64,000 nucleotides of DNA from Allolobophora icterica (GCA_963556255.1 OY744609.1:3748410-3812409), one strand, 5' to 3'. Numbered from the stretch's first letter, positions 1 to 11,609 are shown. Made by a program: numbers and translations. The notes: generated by a model not told the origin, from the letters alone.

Positions 1-180
1 TCGTTTAAATAATTAACCATCTGTGTTATTGTTGAGTGGTTTTACATCTATAACCACATTTTCGGTGGTTATATATCTTCTTTCCCTTCAGACTCGAATT
101 AATCCCTCTTTGGAGAGGGGTCAGCCACTCGGATCCTTGTACGGTGGTTATATATATAGCCACCTAAAAACTAGATAGAT

Positions 181-330
181 ATGGCTCTATATCAATTCAA
201 ATCCACAACAGCCAGGTTGTTGGGGGTGCCAGGTCAGAACCCGGAGTGTGGGGGGTGTCAAGCCGAGGAGACAGCATGGTGATACGGAAGATATTGCTAG
301 TGATGGTGATATTGATGGCCGTGGGACCAA
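181..330 (-). repeat. Decayed dispersed repeat, copy 1
   Basis: The stretch around CCAGGTCAGAACCCGGAGT, then TCAAGCCGAGGAGACAGCA, recurs at about 41070-41140 with the same order of words. No frame is open. It resembles the antisense of a LINE 3' region, because the 41-kb copy is followed by a reversed LKT-L-F-type LINE end. The family is not identified. Confidence 0.45.
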
Positions 331-437
331 GGACCGTGGGACCATGGACCGTGGGACCATTGGATGGTTCGTGAGTATAATAGGATAACATCACTTGAAA
401 AGTTCGGCACAATACGTGCTTGCTATTCTTCATCATA

Positions 438-439
<2 letters not shown>

Positions 440-514
<75 letters not shown>

Positions 515-575
515 TGTATGTTTGTATATGTTATATGTGCATCATTGTTTTTGTATGTGTTTAACTGTTTATACG

Positions 576-614
<39 letters not shown>

Positions 615-626
615 GTGTGTGTGTAT
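440..626. repeat. Two (GT)n microsatellites
   Basis: Nearly pure GT runs cover about 440-512 and 580-624, separated by about 70 bp of unrelated sequence. The Cys-Val frames on one strand and Thr-His frames on the other are translation artefacts of the dinucleotide. Confidence 0.97.
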
Positions 627-661
627 GTGATAAGTTTATATAAGATATAAGCGTGTGATGA

Positions 662-860
662 GTGTGGCCTGGTGGCCGATTGGTTAGAGTGTTGGCTTGT
701 AAAGCAGAGAATAAGGGTTCGAGTCTCGCCCAAGGCCAATTACTCTGCATGGACCTTAAGCAAGTCCTTCACTCAAAATTCCTCATCGCCATCGATGTTC
801 TGTCGTATAGTCGTGTGTGCAATTATGCTGAACTTAGGGCAATATCAAATACAGTTGTAT
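662..860 (+). mobile_element. tRNA-derived SINE
   Basis: The 5' part has an A-box-like TGGTTAGAGTG at 681-691 and a good B box GGTTCGAGTC at 716-725, spaced as in a tRNA promoter. The 3' body has GGACCTTAAGCAAGTCCTTC, the accept-and-tail style common in tRNA-headed SINEs. The acceptor ends do not pair as in a functional tRNA, so this is a SINE and not a tRNA gene. The 3' boundary is uncertain. Confidence 0.7.
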
Positions 861-1054
861 TGCATTGTAAACAAGTTATGTAAGGAATTTATTGCCATAG
901 TCGGATGTCTTCTATGGAACCTTGCATAAGAATATCTGCTGCAGCATATTAATTGGCTCTTATGCTTAATAAAATACTTCTTATATGCAATACACTCATC
1001 GTACACATACACAGACTCTCAGACCAGACAATTTTTTGCATTATGTAATGTATT

Positions 1055-1335
1055 TATGTATATACATTTGTGTGTATGTGTATATATCCGAGTGTATGTA
1101 TGTATGTATATATTTTGTAATCATAATCGTGCACTCCAAATTTCTAAAGCACTGCATTAAAGCCAAGCGCAAGTAAGTATGCACATATGTAGGTGTGTAC
1201 TTAGGTAGGTGTGCATGTATGTATGTATGTATCTATGAATGTAATTCAGTGTGTATGTATGTATGTATTTTCAGTGGGTATGTATTAACTATAGGTATGT
1301 ATGTATGTATCTATGAATGTATGCATTCATGCATA
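1055..1335. repeat. Tetranucleotide (GTAT/TATG)n region
   Basis: Imperfect runs of GTAT/TATG are interspersed with unique sequence. Around 1123-1175 a LINE/SINE-tail-like stretch (CACTCCAAATTTCTAAAGC) matches one at about 11220. Confidence 0.8.
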
Positions 1336-1339
1336 TATG

Positions 1340-2130
1340 AATTGCATTTATTGGACATATTACATCATACATGTACTAAGAATGGTACAATATTATACAG
1401 TGTACCTTTGGGGCATCTAAGAAAACCCTATACATCATCACAAACAGGGCGACATAAATTGCCACATTGAGTTTCCTCCAATCCCTGGGGTTCATTTAAC
1501 CCTATTACACAGCACAGCAGGACATACTATGAGAACTCCTACACAGACAATAGCACATATTCACATATACCTGTGCATCCAAAAGAAGCTCTGAAATTAT
1601 AAATAGCTGCCGGCGTTGACAAGTCTATTACTAACGTTACGATAGGACTTTAAGTGTTGCGGACTGGGGGAACCTTTATAGCTTTCGTAGCACGCATCCG
1701 AGCTACAGTTAGACTCGTAGACCCTTGTCATGGTTCATTCAAAAGCCCGGTGCATATTGTGCGTTAAGGTTGCTGTCAAACTTGTCTCTTTAATGGTCTG
1801 TATGCGATTTGCCTGTCACAACGTACACAACAATTGGGTCACGCTGTATACATTAAAGTACCACAAGGTGATATTATTATTAAGGCAACTATTATTACTT
1901 GTATTATTTTATTATTAATTTTTTTCTCCAGAAGTAGTTATGATCGCTTAGGCTCTTAAAACAATGTCCAGAGACAATAGAATGAATGTCTGGAAAGGCT
2001 TACTATTATAATTGTATTATTACAATTTTATTATCATTACAATTGTTATTATGAGGAAAGGTTAGCTAATGAACATCACAGCAACGGTAACTATGGTAAA
2101 GCAATGTAAGATTATCCATGGTCTGCTAAG
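1340..2130. other. No recognisable feature
   Basis: AT-rich intergenic sequence. I see no domain-bearing frame, RNA gene or clean repeat, apart from short ATT runs near 1880-2050. Confidence 0.6.
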
Positions 2131-2195
2131 GTGTATTATAAGTTGGATGAGGTAACAGCAAGGGAAGAAAGGGCAATATTCAGTAAGGTAGGATC

Positions 2196-2345
2196 AAAGA
2201 TTTCTACAGCGCCCAGAAAAGCGAAGTCGTGGGAACCAGCTTATTCACAGAAGCTTAGTCAAAACAAAATCGATAGGTGGGGGTTTAAAATCGGTTCCAG
2301 GTTAAGATCCAAAGGATCAGTCAGACGACTAAGGTAGGGTAGGGT
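2196..2345. repeat. Dispersed repeat with TTATTCACAG box, copy 1
   Basis: The words TTATTCACAG..GC, then CAAAACAAAATCGATAGG, CCAGGTTAAGATCC and GGATCAGTCAG recur in the same order at 11488-11600 and 36030-36180. A 68-codon frame here (2131-2337) is a by-product of the repeat and has no domain. It ends in AGGGTAGGGTAAG, a short tandem run. Confidence 0.65.
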
Positions 2346-2349
2346 AAGT

Positions 2350-3290
2350 TAGCCCTGGTGACTGTGCAATGTTTTGCTAACTGATGTTATAGTCTTGTTC
2401 TTACTCACATTGAACACCACATATAGGTAAATGCAGAGAGCACCTCCAATGTGTTTTGCTGTTGCAGGGCTACTATATAAATGACCAATCACTTAGGCCT
2501 ACAACTTACAGAAGATAAGGTACGCTAAGGTCAGAGCTGAGAAGCCTGATGTACTACCCAAAATTACCAACTGTACAGTCTATATCTAGCGTTTTTATTT
2601 ACCTCAACAGTTCCAGAACAATCGAAGTAAACACATTCCAGTCACACGGTTCAATTTGGAACAATAATTATCTAACGCCTTTTCAGTTCCTCTGCAATTC
2701 CAACGGTATACGATAACGGAGTAGATATACTCCACGGAGCCTATACTCTTGCGCTCTTTGACAGCTTACTGCGGTTGACAATCGCCGGCTTTTAATACAG
2801 ACCAGGTTCAGACTTGGCCGAGATTGTCACGCGTAACAATGGAATGATTAACTGACGATTCTATCTACTAGTCTGCTCCGGACACGCACAGAGTAGACTC
2901 AGAGGCTTCCGAACGCTCGTCAGATGTAGCCCGAGTCGTTAGGTGTGTGTGCCCTAAGGCGATCGGAATGCGCTCGGGATATACTCGGCACGAATGACGG
3001 ATGGAACACGCCTGTGAGAGGAACAGAAGTTCCGTTGCTTAGGGCAAAGTGACAGATTCGCCGTAGCAGAACTACGGCGTCACCAAGCCATGAGTCAGTG
3101 TAGGGTTATTCGTAACGCCAAAGATGAACACAAATGGAATTGTTTCGTCTATGTTTGAATCATTCTAAAGTAAGTCTGAAGAGCAGCGAATACTGGTCTA
3201 GAAACAACTAAACCTTATAATTTCCTGAATAAGAAAGTGCATGACTACAGAAAGTACCAAAATCTTAAAGTAAATGGATCGGAAAGTACC
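2350..3290. other. No recognisable feature
   Basis: Unique-looking sequence without an open domain-bearing frame on either strand. I see no repeat or structural signal. Confidence 0.55.
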
Positions 3291-3295
3291 AAATC

Positions 3296-3505
3296 AGTAC
3301 TTCCTACCCGAATCCATCCTATTTGCTACTCTAATCCATCCTAATTTCTACCCTAATCCATCCTAATTCCTACCCTAATCTATCCTAACTCCTACCCAAA
3401 TCCATCCTAACTCCTACTCTAATCCATCCTATCTCCTACCCAGGCCTAATCCATCTGAATTCCTACCCTAATCCTTCCTAATTCTGACCCTAATCCATCC
3501 AATCC
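3296..3505. repeat. Minisatellite, about 22-bp unit
   Basis: Head-to-tail degenerate copies of a unit like AATCCATCCTAATTCCTACC, about nine or ten copies with drift. It is non-coding. Confidence 0.9.
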
Positions 3506-3589
3506 TCCCCTTCCAAGCTCTCTTTCCCTCAAAGTAACCCACCTTAGCAGCTCTTCTACCTAGTCTCTCTGGTCTCTCTGGCAACCAGA

Positions 3590-3905
3590 CTCAGATCTTA
3601 ACTTCGTATCTCTAGACTGTATACAACCCCTCTGACATGACTAGTACTCGTGGTCGCTCCACTCTCGGCTCGGCCGCCAGAGACCTTCTGGTTGTTCCCC
3701 GTGCTATACTGCTCCGTCTAGAAGTTTTGGCCCCTCTATAGTTGGAACCGTGTTTCGTAGGAACTGCGGCTTGAGCTCCTCATTCTCCCTCTGTTCCGGA
3801 AACGCCTGAAGACAATTTTATTTGTTAGTGACAGCACTGACTTGGGTCGGGACTCGGGAGACCCTCTGGATCGTTGAGTGGCGCTTTATAAATGTTCGAT
3901 TATAT
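3590..3905 (+). pseudogene. Decayed CR1/L2-like LINE 3' end
   Basis: The last part of a CR1/L2-like RT C-terminus can be glimpsed through stops (an LRSS..LLVVPR..-like region, then a decayed LKT-LF stretch near 3800). It ends with GTGGCGCTTTATAAATGTTCG, the same 3' hairpin strand that ends LINE F at about 39700. It is frameshifted and non-functional. Confidence 0.55.
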
Positions 3906-4604
3906 GGCCTAATTGCAATACATAGTACCAGAATAAGAAATGGTACTTACACCGATAAAATATTTCAATGACAAAGTATTTGCAAAAGACAAAACCTTAC
4001 TCCAAAACAGTAACTGCGTATCAATTTTCAATATTATTAGAATCTGTACCTAACAGCAAAAAATTTCAGAGCCATAGTATTTGAATCGTGATATAAACCG
4101 GCATCACAAAGCACCCGGAAAGGAACAGCTCAATCCAGATAACAAATATCTGGATATCCAGATAGTTTGGCTTACAAAAATAACAGCTAGTTAGAGCATT
4201 TCAACATATCCAGTCAATTTGCAAAGACAGGACAGTGACAAACCCCTATGCTTTAATTAAGGGAAACTTAATCCCCGCAAAATAACACCCTGAAGTGAGG
4301 GACAGCCCGATGTGGTATAGATTGCACAGTCAACAGGATTTTTAATGAATGTTTATTATTAAAACAAACAAACGGCTAATTAGTAATTAGGCAGCCTAAT
4401 TGGCCAGTAAAACAAAACAGAGGAAATTAATGTTTTAGCTTCTGTCTGTAATTGTACCAAGTGGTGTGAGTTGCGATCTCATTTCTGGTGTATTGTTCAT
4501 AATCCATTGTCTTAGAAACTCAACAGCGCCAATCTTACAATGCTCACGGTCGATGGTCGCTATTAAGAGAAATTGTTGTGCAAGCCAAATTCCAGGGCGA
4601 GTCT
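3906..4604. other. No recognisable feature
   Basis: AT-rich sequence with no supported gene. Short opposite-strand frames at 4435-4648 mirror each other and carry no domain. Confidence 0.55.
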
Positions 4605-5290
4605 GGTCGTGCTTTATCTTAACTTGCCTCATGCCCCAATTATCTTAATTTGACTTACCTCGCCTTACCTCCTGCCCTAATTACCTTAATTTGACTTACC
4701 TTGCCTTATCTTAACTTACCTCATGCCTCAATTATCTTAATTTGACTTACCTTGCCTTACCTCATGCCCCAATTATCTTAATTTTTTTAATTTACCCTAT
4801 TTTACCTTATCTTTACTTACCTCATGCCTCAATTATCTTAACTTGACTTACCTTGCCTTATCTTAACTTACCTCATGCCTCAATTATCTTAATTTGACTA
4901 AACTTGTCTTATCTTAACTTACCTCATGCCTCAATTATCTTAATTTGACTTACCTTGCCTTATCTTAACTTACCTCATGCCTCAATTATCCTAATTTGAC
5001 TTACCTTGCCTTACCTCATGCCCCAATTATCTTAATTTTTTTAATTTACCCTAATTTACCTTATCTTTACTTACCTCATGCCCTAATTATCTTAATTAAA
5101 CTTACCTTCTATTACCTTATCTTAACTTACCTCATGCCCTAATTATCTTAATTAAACTTACCATCTATTACCTTAACTTACCTCATGCCCTAAGTATTCT
5201 AATTAAACTTACCCTCTATTACCTTATCCTAAGTTACTTCATGCCCTAATTATCTTAATTTAACTTACGTATGATCCCTTATCTTATCTT
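4605..5290. repeat. Minisatellite, about 50-65-bp unit
   Basis: At least ten degenerate head-to-tail units built from CTTACCTCATGCC..CAATTATCTTAATTTGACTTACCTTGCCTTATCTTAA. The first units are GACTTACC-rich and the last ones carry TTAATTAAACTTACC. Spacers between repeated words are themselves repetitive, so it is not a CRISPR array. Confidence 0.92.
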
Positions 5291-5374
5291 ACCTCATACT
5301 CCGTTGTCATAACCTACATATAGGCCCACCATACGTTATCTCAAATCTCTGCGCACTTAAGAGTAAAACAGAAG

Positions 5375-5705
5375 TGGCAAGCTGAGGTGGTCAACAGATG
5401 TGATAAGCTCAAGTGGTAAACTAAGGTGGCAAAAAGAGGTGGCAAACTGAAGTGGTAAACTGAGGTGACAAAATGAGGTGGTACACTGTAGTGGTAAAAT
5501 GAGGTGGAAAAAACAAGGTGGTGAACACAGTTGATAAACTGAGGTGGTAAACAGAGATGGCAAAAGGAGGTGGTAAACTGAAGTGGTGAACAGAGATGGC
5601 AAAAAGAGGTGTTAAGCAGAGGCGATACACTAAGGTGGTAAACAGTGATGGTAAACTGAGGTGGTAAACTGAGGTGGTAAACAGAGATGGTAAACAGTGT
5701 GGGTT
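5375..5705. repeat. Minisatellite, about 12-bp unit
   Basis: Variants of GAGGTGGTAAACT and CAGAGATGGCAAA alternate for about 330 bp. Open Leu/Pro/Ser-rich frames on the minus strand are translation artefacts. Confidence 0.92.
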
Positions 5706-6004
5706 GTTATTTCTCAATCGACTGTTCAGTGTACCAAAGGCGTCTCTTCTACTGAATGTTTACTATTCGCCTCTGCCGATTGTTTTCGATCCTGTTATTA
5801 TATTTATTGCCATGGCTATAAATAATAATTCTGCTCAAGGTACATATTATTATGATTCCTCAGGAACAAGAAAGTAAACAACGTCATTAATTCTATTCTG
5901 GAATCATTAGTCACTCATGATGTTGTCTTTGGTAGTAAAGGCACCGTGGGAAGATATCACACTAAAGCACTGGATGACCTTACTATTATCACGATCATCA
6001 TCAT

Positions 6005-6039
6005 TGTTGTTGTTATTATTATTATTATTTATGAATATC

Positions 6040-6070
<31 letters not shown>

Positions 6071-6322
6071 ATTATTATTATTATTAATTATTTATGAATA
6101 TAATTATTATTATAATTACTATTGTCACCATTTATTATTATCATTATTACTACTACTATTACAATGATTATTATTATGATTAATATCATTATCATTATTT
6201 TAATTACTACTATTATGATTTTGATTTTAATGATGATGATGACGATTATTATTATCATTATTATTATTTTTTTTTGTCCCGAGGTAAACATAATCCCTCA
6301 GGCGTCACAAAATATTTTTTAA

Positions 6323-6405
<83 letters not shown>
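6005..6405. repeat. (TTA)n-rich tract
   Basis: Imperfect TTA/TAA repeats cover about 6005-6270. A nearly pure (TTA)n run of about 75 bp covers 6325-6402. Poly-Leu and poly-Ile frames are artefacts. Confidence 0.95.
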
Positions 6406-6734
6406 CAAACAGGTTTACAAATAGAGTGTGACATGGTAAACCAGAATTTGAACCTGTGGATGGTGTGATATCCAGCAATGGTCACATACTCTATCAACAT
6501 CACATATGCAAATAATCGGAAATAAAAAGAATTGGTTGGAATGCAGAGGAGGTTGGCACCGCTTATGACGGCCAGGGGAAGGCATCCCATCCTAAAGGAC
6601 CTAAGCCAACACCGGAAGTTCCACTGGCGCCGTCTGGCGTTCGTTTCGTCCCCTCGCCTCAGCAACCTCATTCAGTGTAGTGTCCGGTAAACATTGTTCA
6701 GATTCCCTGGATGAGTTGGCGCATTGTGTGCATG

Positions 6735-6925
6735 TCTGGGTGTGTGTGTGTGTGTGTGTTTGTGTTCATTCATTCATTCGTTCATTCATTCATTCATTAA
6801 GACATTTATATAGCGCCTCTTCAAGAGGGCTACTCGGAGGCGCTCCCGACTTCAGCACACCTAAACAGCACAGTTTTTAATCTAGTATAAAATGCATATG
6901 TGTGTGTGTGTGTGTGTGTGCAGGC
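6735..6925 (-). repeat. CR1-type LINE 3' hairpin with (ATTC)n tail
   Basis: On the minus strand the order is GGAGCGCCTCCGAG, a short loop, GGCGCTATATAAAT, then (GAAT)n. This is the same 3' end as LINE F and at least seven other copies in this window. It is a severely 5'-truncated LINE or a SINE with that tail. GT runs flank it at about 6738-6760 and 6898-6920. Confidence 0.7.
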
Positions 6926-7054
6926 GTGTGTGTATAAGTGTAACGTAAGGTATGCATTGTAATTGGTTTACAGCAATCACGGTTGACGCAAAAGTTCAAA
7001 GGTTAATTGGTGCGGTACACAGAATCTCAAGAAGCAAGTACCACAGCTGTTGTC

Positions 7055-7335
7055 ATCAACTGGTCTCGTCACTGGTTTTCTGGCTGGCTTAGTCAATGGT
7101 TTCTGGCTAGCTTATTCACTGTTTTTTCTCTTGCTGGCTTATAATAACAGGCTTTCAGGCTGGCTTAGTGACTGGTTTCTGGCTGGATAAGTGACTGATT
7201 TTTGCAACCGGCTTATTATCTGGTTTTCAGGCTGGCTAATTGACTGGTTTTCTCGCTGGTTAAATAACTCGTTTTCTGGCTGGCTTAGTAACTGACTTTC
7301 TGGCTGGTGAAGTGACAGGTTTTCTGGCTACTAGG
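7055..7335. repeat. Minisatellite, about 28-30-bp unit
   Basis: About nine degenerate copies of TGGCTGGCTTAGTGACTGG followed by TTTTC. It is non-coding. Confidence 0.9.
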
Positions 7336-7489
7336 CAAGTAAGTAAGTCGTTATTGTTGCAAACTCCAGCACCAGTCAACAATCTATAGAATGCGAGTAA
7401 AATAACTGCATATAACTTTAGAGTAGTTGTAGCAGATTCCACTGTTAAAGACATAACTGTTAAACGTTAACGACTTAACGATTGCTGGT

Positions 7490-8095
7490 CGAATTCTGAG
7501 TACATTAATACGAATGAACGCGATTGGCAATATATAGCTTGCAGTACACACACTTTAAAGGTGTGTAATTTAAGTTTTGGAATTTGATTTTTGTATTATT
7601 CAGTGTTTAACGACATCTTACGGTCGTCAGAGGCCGTTGATGTCGACCCTATCTTACCCATAGCTATGTTATTGGAGATTCATCATGTAACTTGCAATTG
7701 AACGCGATTTGGCCAATATATGGCTTATAGTATAAACATTTTGAAGGTGTCTAATTGGAGCTTTGGTATTTTATTTACTAGCATATTCAGTGTTTAACGA
7801 CATCTTGCGGCCGCCAAACACCGATGACATCGACCTTACTCTAGATACGTAATCAGCTACTAGTAGGCGTCGCATGCAGGGTCCTAGAACTGGGGATTGG
7901 ATTCAATAGTTTAACGACATTTTAAAGTTTCAAAGGCCGTTGAGGTCGATTGTACAGTTTTACTGTAGGATATATAGCTTAATATTAAGTACACATTTGG
8001 CTTAAACCAATTATTAACCATTTATTATTATTATTATTCCAAGATTTAACGTCGTCGTGTGACATCAAAGGCCGTTGAGGACAATTCCAAAATGT
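7490..8095 (-). repeat. Array of GTCGTTAAAC-type repeat units (minus)
   Basis: Four units in the same orientation carry TTTAACGACATCTT..GGCCGTTGA.GTCGA at about 7605, 7793, 7910 and 8046. Between them come GAACGCGATTGGC and AAAGGTGT boxes. On the minus strand each unit reads TCGAC..CAACGGCC..GTCGTTAAA. The spacing of the first two is about 190 bp. The family spans the window (see findings). Confidence 0.75.
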
Positions 8096-8159
8096 ATACA
8101 ATGCAATGAAAAACGAGAAATTGACAGCATCAGAAAAAAAGACATTTAAAAGAGTCAAA

Positions 8160-8705
8160 ACAAAACTACAATGTCACTGTACGCTCTCAGGGTTTTGAGA
8201 AAGCATGATCTGCCCCGTCAGACTTTGCATGATGTAGCAATGGCTACCAGCCTACCATTGTTTCTCACCTTATGTAGGCCTATGCCTCTTCAGCCTGGTT
8301 CGGTTATACCAGCAAATAATTATAGGGACAGGTTAGAACGCATGTTACGTCGAACCATGCGCATAGTCCTCCTTCACAAGTTTAGATAACATGATTGATG
8401 CTGCCGATACTGGCTTATTTAAAAAATCTGTTGCCTACCTTATCATGTTTCTCGTGGTATTCGTCCTCCCCCACGACAAAATAAACGCGACTTACGGACA
8501 AGAACTCGCAATTTTACCCGTCCCACAAAAGATAAATGTAATTTCAATCCTTGTGTTTTGTTCAAAGACGAGTAGGCCTATTAATTAACACATCCCTCTA
8601 TCAAAGCCACTCTAATATTATCGTGCTTCTGTAATCTGTTGCGTTATTGTCAACTGGATTTGTCGAATTAAATTAATATTGATTGATTGATTGATTGATT
8701 GACTA
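8160..8705 (+). pseudogene. LINE RT C-terminal fragment with (ATTG)n tail, copy 1
   Basis: The 72-codon frame at 8171-8389 begins SLYALRVLRKHDLP, and a frameshifted continuation at 8391-8588 includes DAADTGLFK. Both match the C-terminal region of the fragment at 44480-45225 (YALGVLRSHGLP; DGTDDRLLQKV). The element ends in (ATTG)n at 8682-8702, like the 45-kb copy. It is a 5'-truncated, frameshifted non-LTR retrotransposon. The LINE clade is not assigned. Confidence 0.7.
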
Positions 8706-9020
8706 ATATTCATTGTTTAACGAAATAACACAGTATAGTTGACGCTGTCTATGATACACATAATATTGTGATAAAATGGTTTGATGCAAATAAAGCAATA
8801 TTTTGCAGTAATTGTCAATCACAAAAAATTGAAATATAAGGAACAATTTTCCGATGAACATTCTTAATGTACAAATGATTTTTAATCGAGTTATTCTAAT
8901 TGTAAAGTAGTTAACGAAACACATGAACATATGATGAGCATTTTAAGCTAAACTGAACTATATATAGCGACTGAAACCCAATATAAAGGTGTCTAAAAAC
9001 AAACCTTTATTATTGGTAGT

Positions 9021-9190
9021 CAGAGGCGTCTACACCTTAGAAACTGTGGAGCAAATGCTCCATCCACGAAATAGGAAGGAAGATCTGTCAGTGTGTGTGC
9101 CACCATTTTAGGGGGTAAGGAAAAAAGGAGGGGGGAAAAGAATAGAGAAGGGGAAGTTGCTTCAATGACTTAGGGGGATAGACGCCTCTG
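9021..9190. mobile_element. hAT-type MITE, family M1, copy 1
   Basis: The 170-bp element starts CAGAGGCGTCTA and ends TAGACGCCTCTG, perfect terminal inverted repeats. It is flanked on both sides by the 8-bp duplication TTGGTAGT (9013-9020 and 9191-9198). The 8-bp duplication and CA..TG ends are hAT-superfamily signatures. It is non-coding. A second copy lies at 54863-55039. Confidence 0.93.
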
Positions 9191-9199
9191 TTGGTAGTT

Positions 9200-9262
9200 T
9201 CCTCTGTTTAACGATATTTTGTGCCGTGTCAGAGCCGATTACGTTGACCTTACGTTACCTCA
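9200..9262 (-). repeat. GTCGTTAAAC-type repeat core
   Basis: TTTAACGATATTTTGTGCC then GAGCCGATTACGTTGACC is one decayed copy of the core, directly beside the M1 MITE. This suggests the MITE inserted into such a unit. Confidence 0.55.
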
Positions 9263-9269
9263 ACATTTA

Positions 9270-9785
9270 CATGTTAATCACTACCACTGAAAATGTAAAT
9301 TTAATATAAACATCAATGCGAAATGTTGAAAAAATTCTCATTGCCACCAACCCTCCGCACGTGAGAGAACGAACTTGTACATCGTTAACGAGACACTTCG
9401 CAATTTGCATTACAGATAACGCTTACATTACTAATGATTAGGCCTAATTTTCGTTACGTTTACATTTACAATACGTCAAAAATCGGATTAACATGACATT
9501 TGCATGAGACTAAAAGTGTGCTCAGTGCAACGATGGTGGCAGTTTATTAGGTTAAAATGACAGCAGCCCTAGCGGATCAATTAGCGACGACCTGGGGTCA
9601 TTGGAATGTGAGGAATTTGAGGAATTCGCCCTATTAAATGTATTACCTGCTATAACTGGAAACTAATGTTGCAATAATGTGGAATGCTGGTCTATTCTGT
9701 AGTGTACCGGGTCTGTAATCCAACGACTGAGGCTTCTTGCCTGCTTAACAGACTCTGTGGGACAAACCTGGAGAAACTGTTCCCT
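9270..9785. other. No recognisable feature
   Basis: Intergenic sequence with no supported gene, RNA or repeat. Confidence 0.5.
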
Positions 9786-9789
9786 CATG

Positions 9790-9865
9790 TCTGTCTGTCT
9801 GTGTGCGTGCGTGCGTGCGTGTGTGTGTGTGTGTGTGTGTTGTGTGTGTGTGTGTGTGTGTGTGT
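9790..9865. repeat. (CTGT)n then (GT)n microsatellite
   Basis: A short CTGT run is followed by GTGC and GT repeats. Confidence 0.95.
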
Positions 9866-9869
9866 TGAG

Positions 9870-10430
9870 CTCATGTGCATATAAGTTGGCCTTGATCGTT
9901 TAATAATTAACCAATTAAATAAATAAATTAAGAAATGTCTTAACAATGTCATTTGACATACACACCTACATGCACATGTAGGCCTACACATGTGAAATGT
10001 GTAATAATTAACTAATTAATTAACTAATGCATAATACCGTCCTATGACACCAGGCATTTCATGTATTATGGCCACATTAATTAATTAAAGTCTGATGCTT
10101 GCGAGCTACTATCGTCATAAAGAATGGAATGCTAGCAATGCCTCAGACGGGGGAGGGAGGCAATAAATGCACTGTTGGAATCCAAGTCAGCTGAGAATTT
10201 TTACGATAGAAAATATCTCATCCACATTCAGGCATCTGTTGGGTTTCTTCCAGTCCCGTTTCATCACCTTTCCTATCTTAGAAGGTCAAATGTATTTGCT
10301 GAGATAAGCAGTGACATGGATGGAAATTTTGCCATATGGGTCTCCTCTGATCCAGAGCATATCAGGAACTCCAACGGACTCAAAGGAATCTAGGAGTTGA
10401 TGTACTTTTAAAAAGAAACACTTTATCAGT
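9870..10430. other. No recognisable feature
   Basis: AT-rich intergenic sequence with TTAATTAA runs. A 72-codon frame at 10175-10393 has no domain. Confidence 0.5.
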
Positions 10431-10469
10431 TGTTCAAACACCTTCTGTGACACTGGTTTCAGATTATAA

Positions 10470-10690
10470 AACAATGCAATACAATACGATACAGTACAAA
10501 GAAGTACAATAGAAAGCAGTCGAATACAATACAATACAATTGAATTTAATACAGTGGAATGCAATATAGTACAATAGAGACAGAAGAGGTAAGTTTTCAG
10601 TTGAGAGCAAAATATGGTCTTGGTAGGACTGTTGCAATAAGCAGGAGGACGAGGAGGAGGAGGAGAAGGAGGAGGAGGAGGAGAGTTCCC
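10470..10690 (-). repeat. Reversed LINE 3' end with (ATTGT)n tail, then (GAG)n
   Basis: On the minus strand a short LKTYLF-like stretch (about 10585-10610) precedes an (ATTGT)n-like tail at about 10475-10560, as in CR1/L2-like LINE ends. A (GGA)n run covers about 10646-10683. It is too short to assign to a family. Confidence 0.45.
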
Positions 10691-10699
10691 AAGGGTGGA

Positions 10700-11204
10700 A
10701 CCAGCACCCACATACCTTAATTTCACATATCTTACCTTTATTTCACATATTATTTCACATACCTTGCATGCAAATTTAATATGATTTCACGTATACTCAT
10801 CAATCACTATAGATCTTGTGATCAATAAATTATGGCTAAAGTCTTGCTCGTTGCACATATTTTAGTTGACTGACTAGCTAGTTCTTGCCTAACCAACAGT
10901 ACACTGGCTCGTGCCTGCATGGAGAGATAACATGATTTCTAACGGCTAATTAGATGGAATGTTTGCCTGTGGCTAACCAGATAGCACATTGGCTTATGGC
11001 TTGCCAGATAGCACAATGGCTCATCATTACGGGTCTATAATGCGAGTGTCCATATCTTTAAGCATTTATGCTAACATAGCACAATGCAGTGTGATATGTG
11101 GCAGCTTTTTCTTACTGACACCAAATTCTATATTAATTTCATCAATTCTAATCCCACGGATTCCGTATGAAAATGGCTCTACAATACCAAGCTAACTGGC
11201 TTCT
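10700..11204. other. No recognisable feature
   Basis: Short degenerate tandem words (GGCTAACCAGATAGCACA..) appear around 10960-11020. There is no gene. Confidence 0.5.
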
Positions 11205-11400
11205 TTGCTCGTAATCGTAAACTCCAAACTTCTAAAGCGCCACTTGGAGGCCAAGCGCAGCCTATTCACGAGTGCTAGACAATATTGTAGGTGAGCAACT
11301 TGTCGAAAGTCGCTACGCAATGGCCTGAGGTAGATTCGAACCTGCGACCTCTCCCGTTACAAAGACACAGAACATGCCGCTATACCACCGCGTCCCGTGT
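11205..11400 (-). mobile_element. tRNA-headed SINE with CR1-like tail
   Basis: On the minus strand there is an A-box-like TGGTATAGCGGC (about 11390-11379) and a B box GGTTCGAATC (about 11341-11332), followed by about 60 bp of body. The 3' end is GCGCTTGGCCTCC, AGTGGCGCTTTAGAAG and TTTACGATTACGA, a variant of the GGCGCTTTATAAATTTACGA hairpin tail of the CR1/L2-like LINEs here. This suggests the SINE borrows LINE machinery through a shared tail. Confidence 0.7.
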
Positions 11401-11484
11401 TGCTGACTTGCTTTAAACTGGCCGAAATACAGGCTGGCGAAAATACATGGCATGCTTAACACCAAAGCATTGCATCATTATCGT

Positions 11485-11605
11485 CGCGGTAATCAGCTTA
11501 TTCACAGGCGCTCAGTCAAAACAAAATCGATAGGCAGGTAAGATCAAAATCATTTCCGGGTCAAGATCCAAGGGTCAGTCAGACGGGTACGGTGGATGGT
11601 GTTTA
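11485..11605. repeat. Dispersed repeat with TTATTCACAG box, copy 2
   Basis: Carries CAGCTTATTCACAGGCGCTC, CAAAACAAAATCGATAGG, GGTCAAGATCC and GGGTCAGTCAGACGG, the same order as at 2196-2345 and 36030-36180. Confidence 0.7.
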
Positions 11606-11609
11606 GAAC

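Noticed and set aside
4605..5290. Possible CRISPR-like array
   Set aside because: The spacers are themselves degenerate copies of the unit, and the genome is clearly eukaryotic. It is a minisatellite.
8171..8588. Two small host genes
   Set aside because: The frames are the two frameshifted halves of one LINE C-terminus ending in (ATTG)n.
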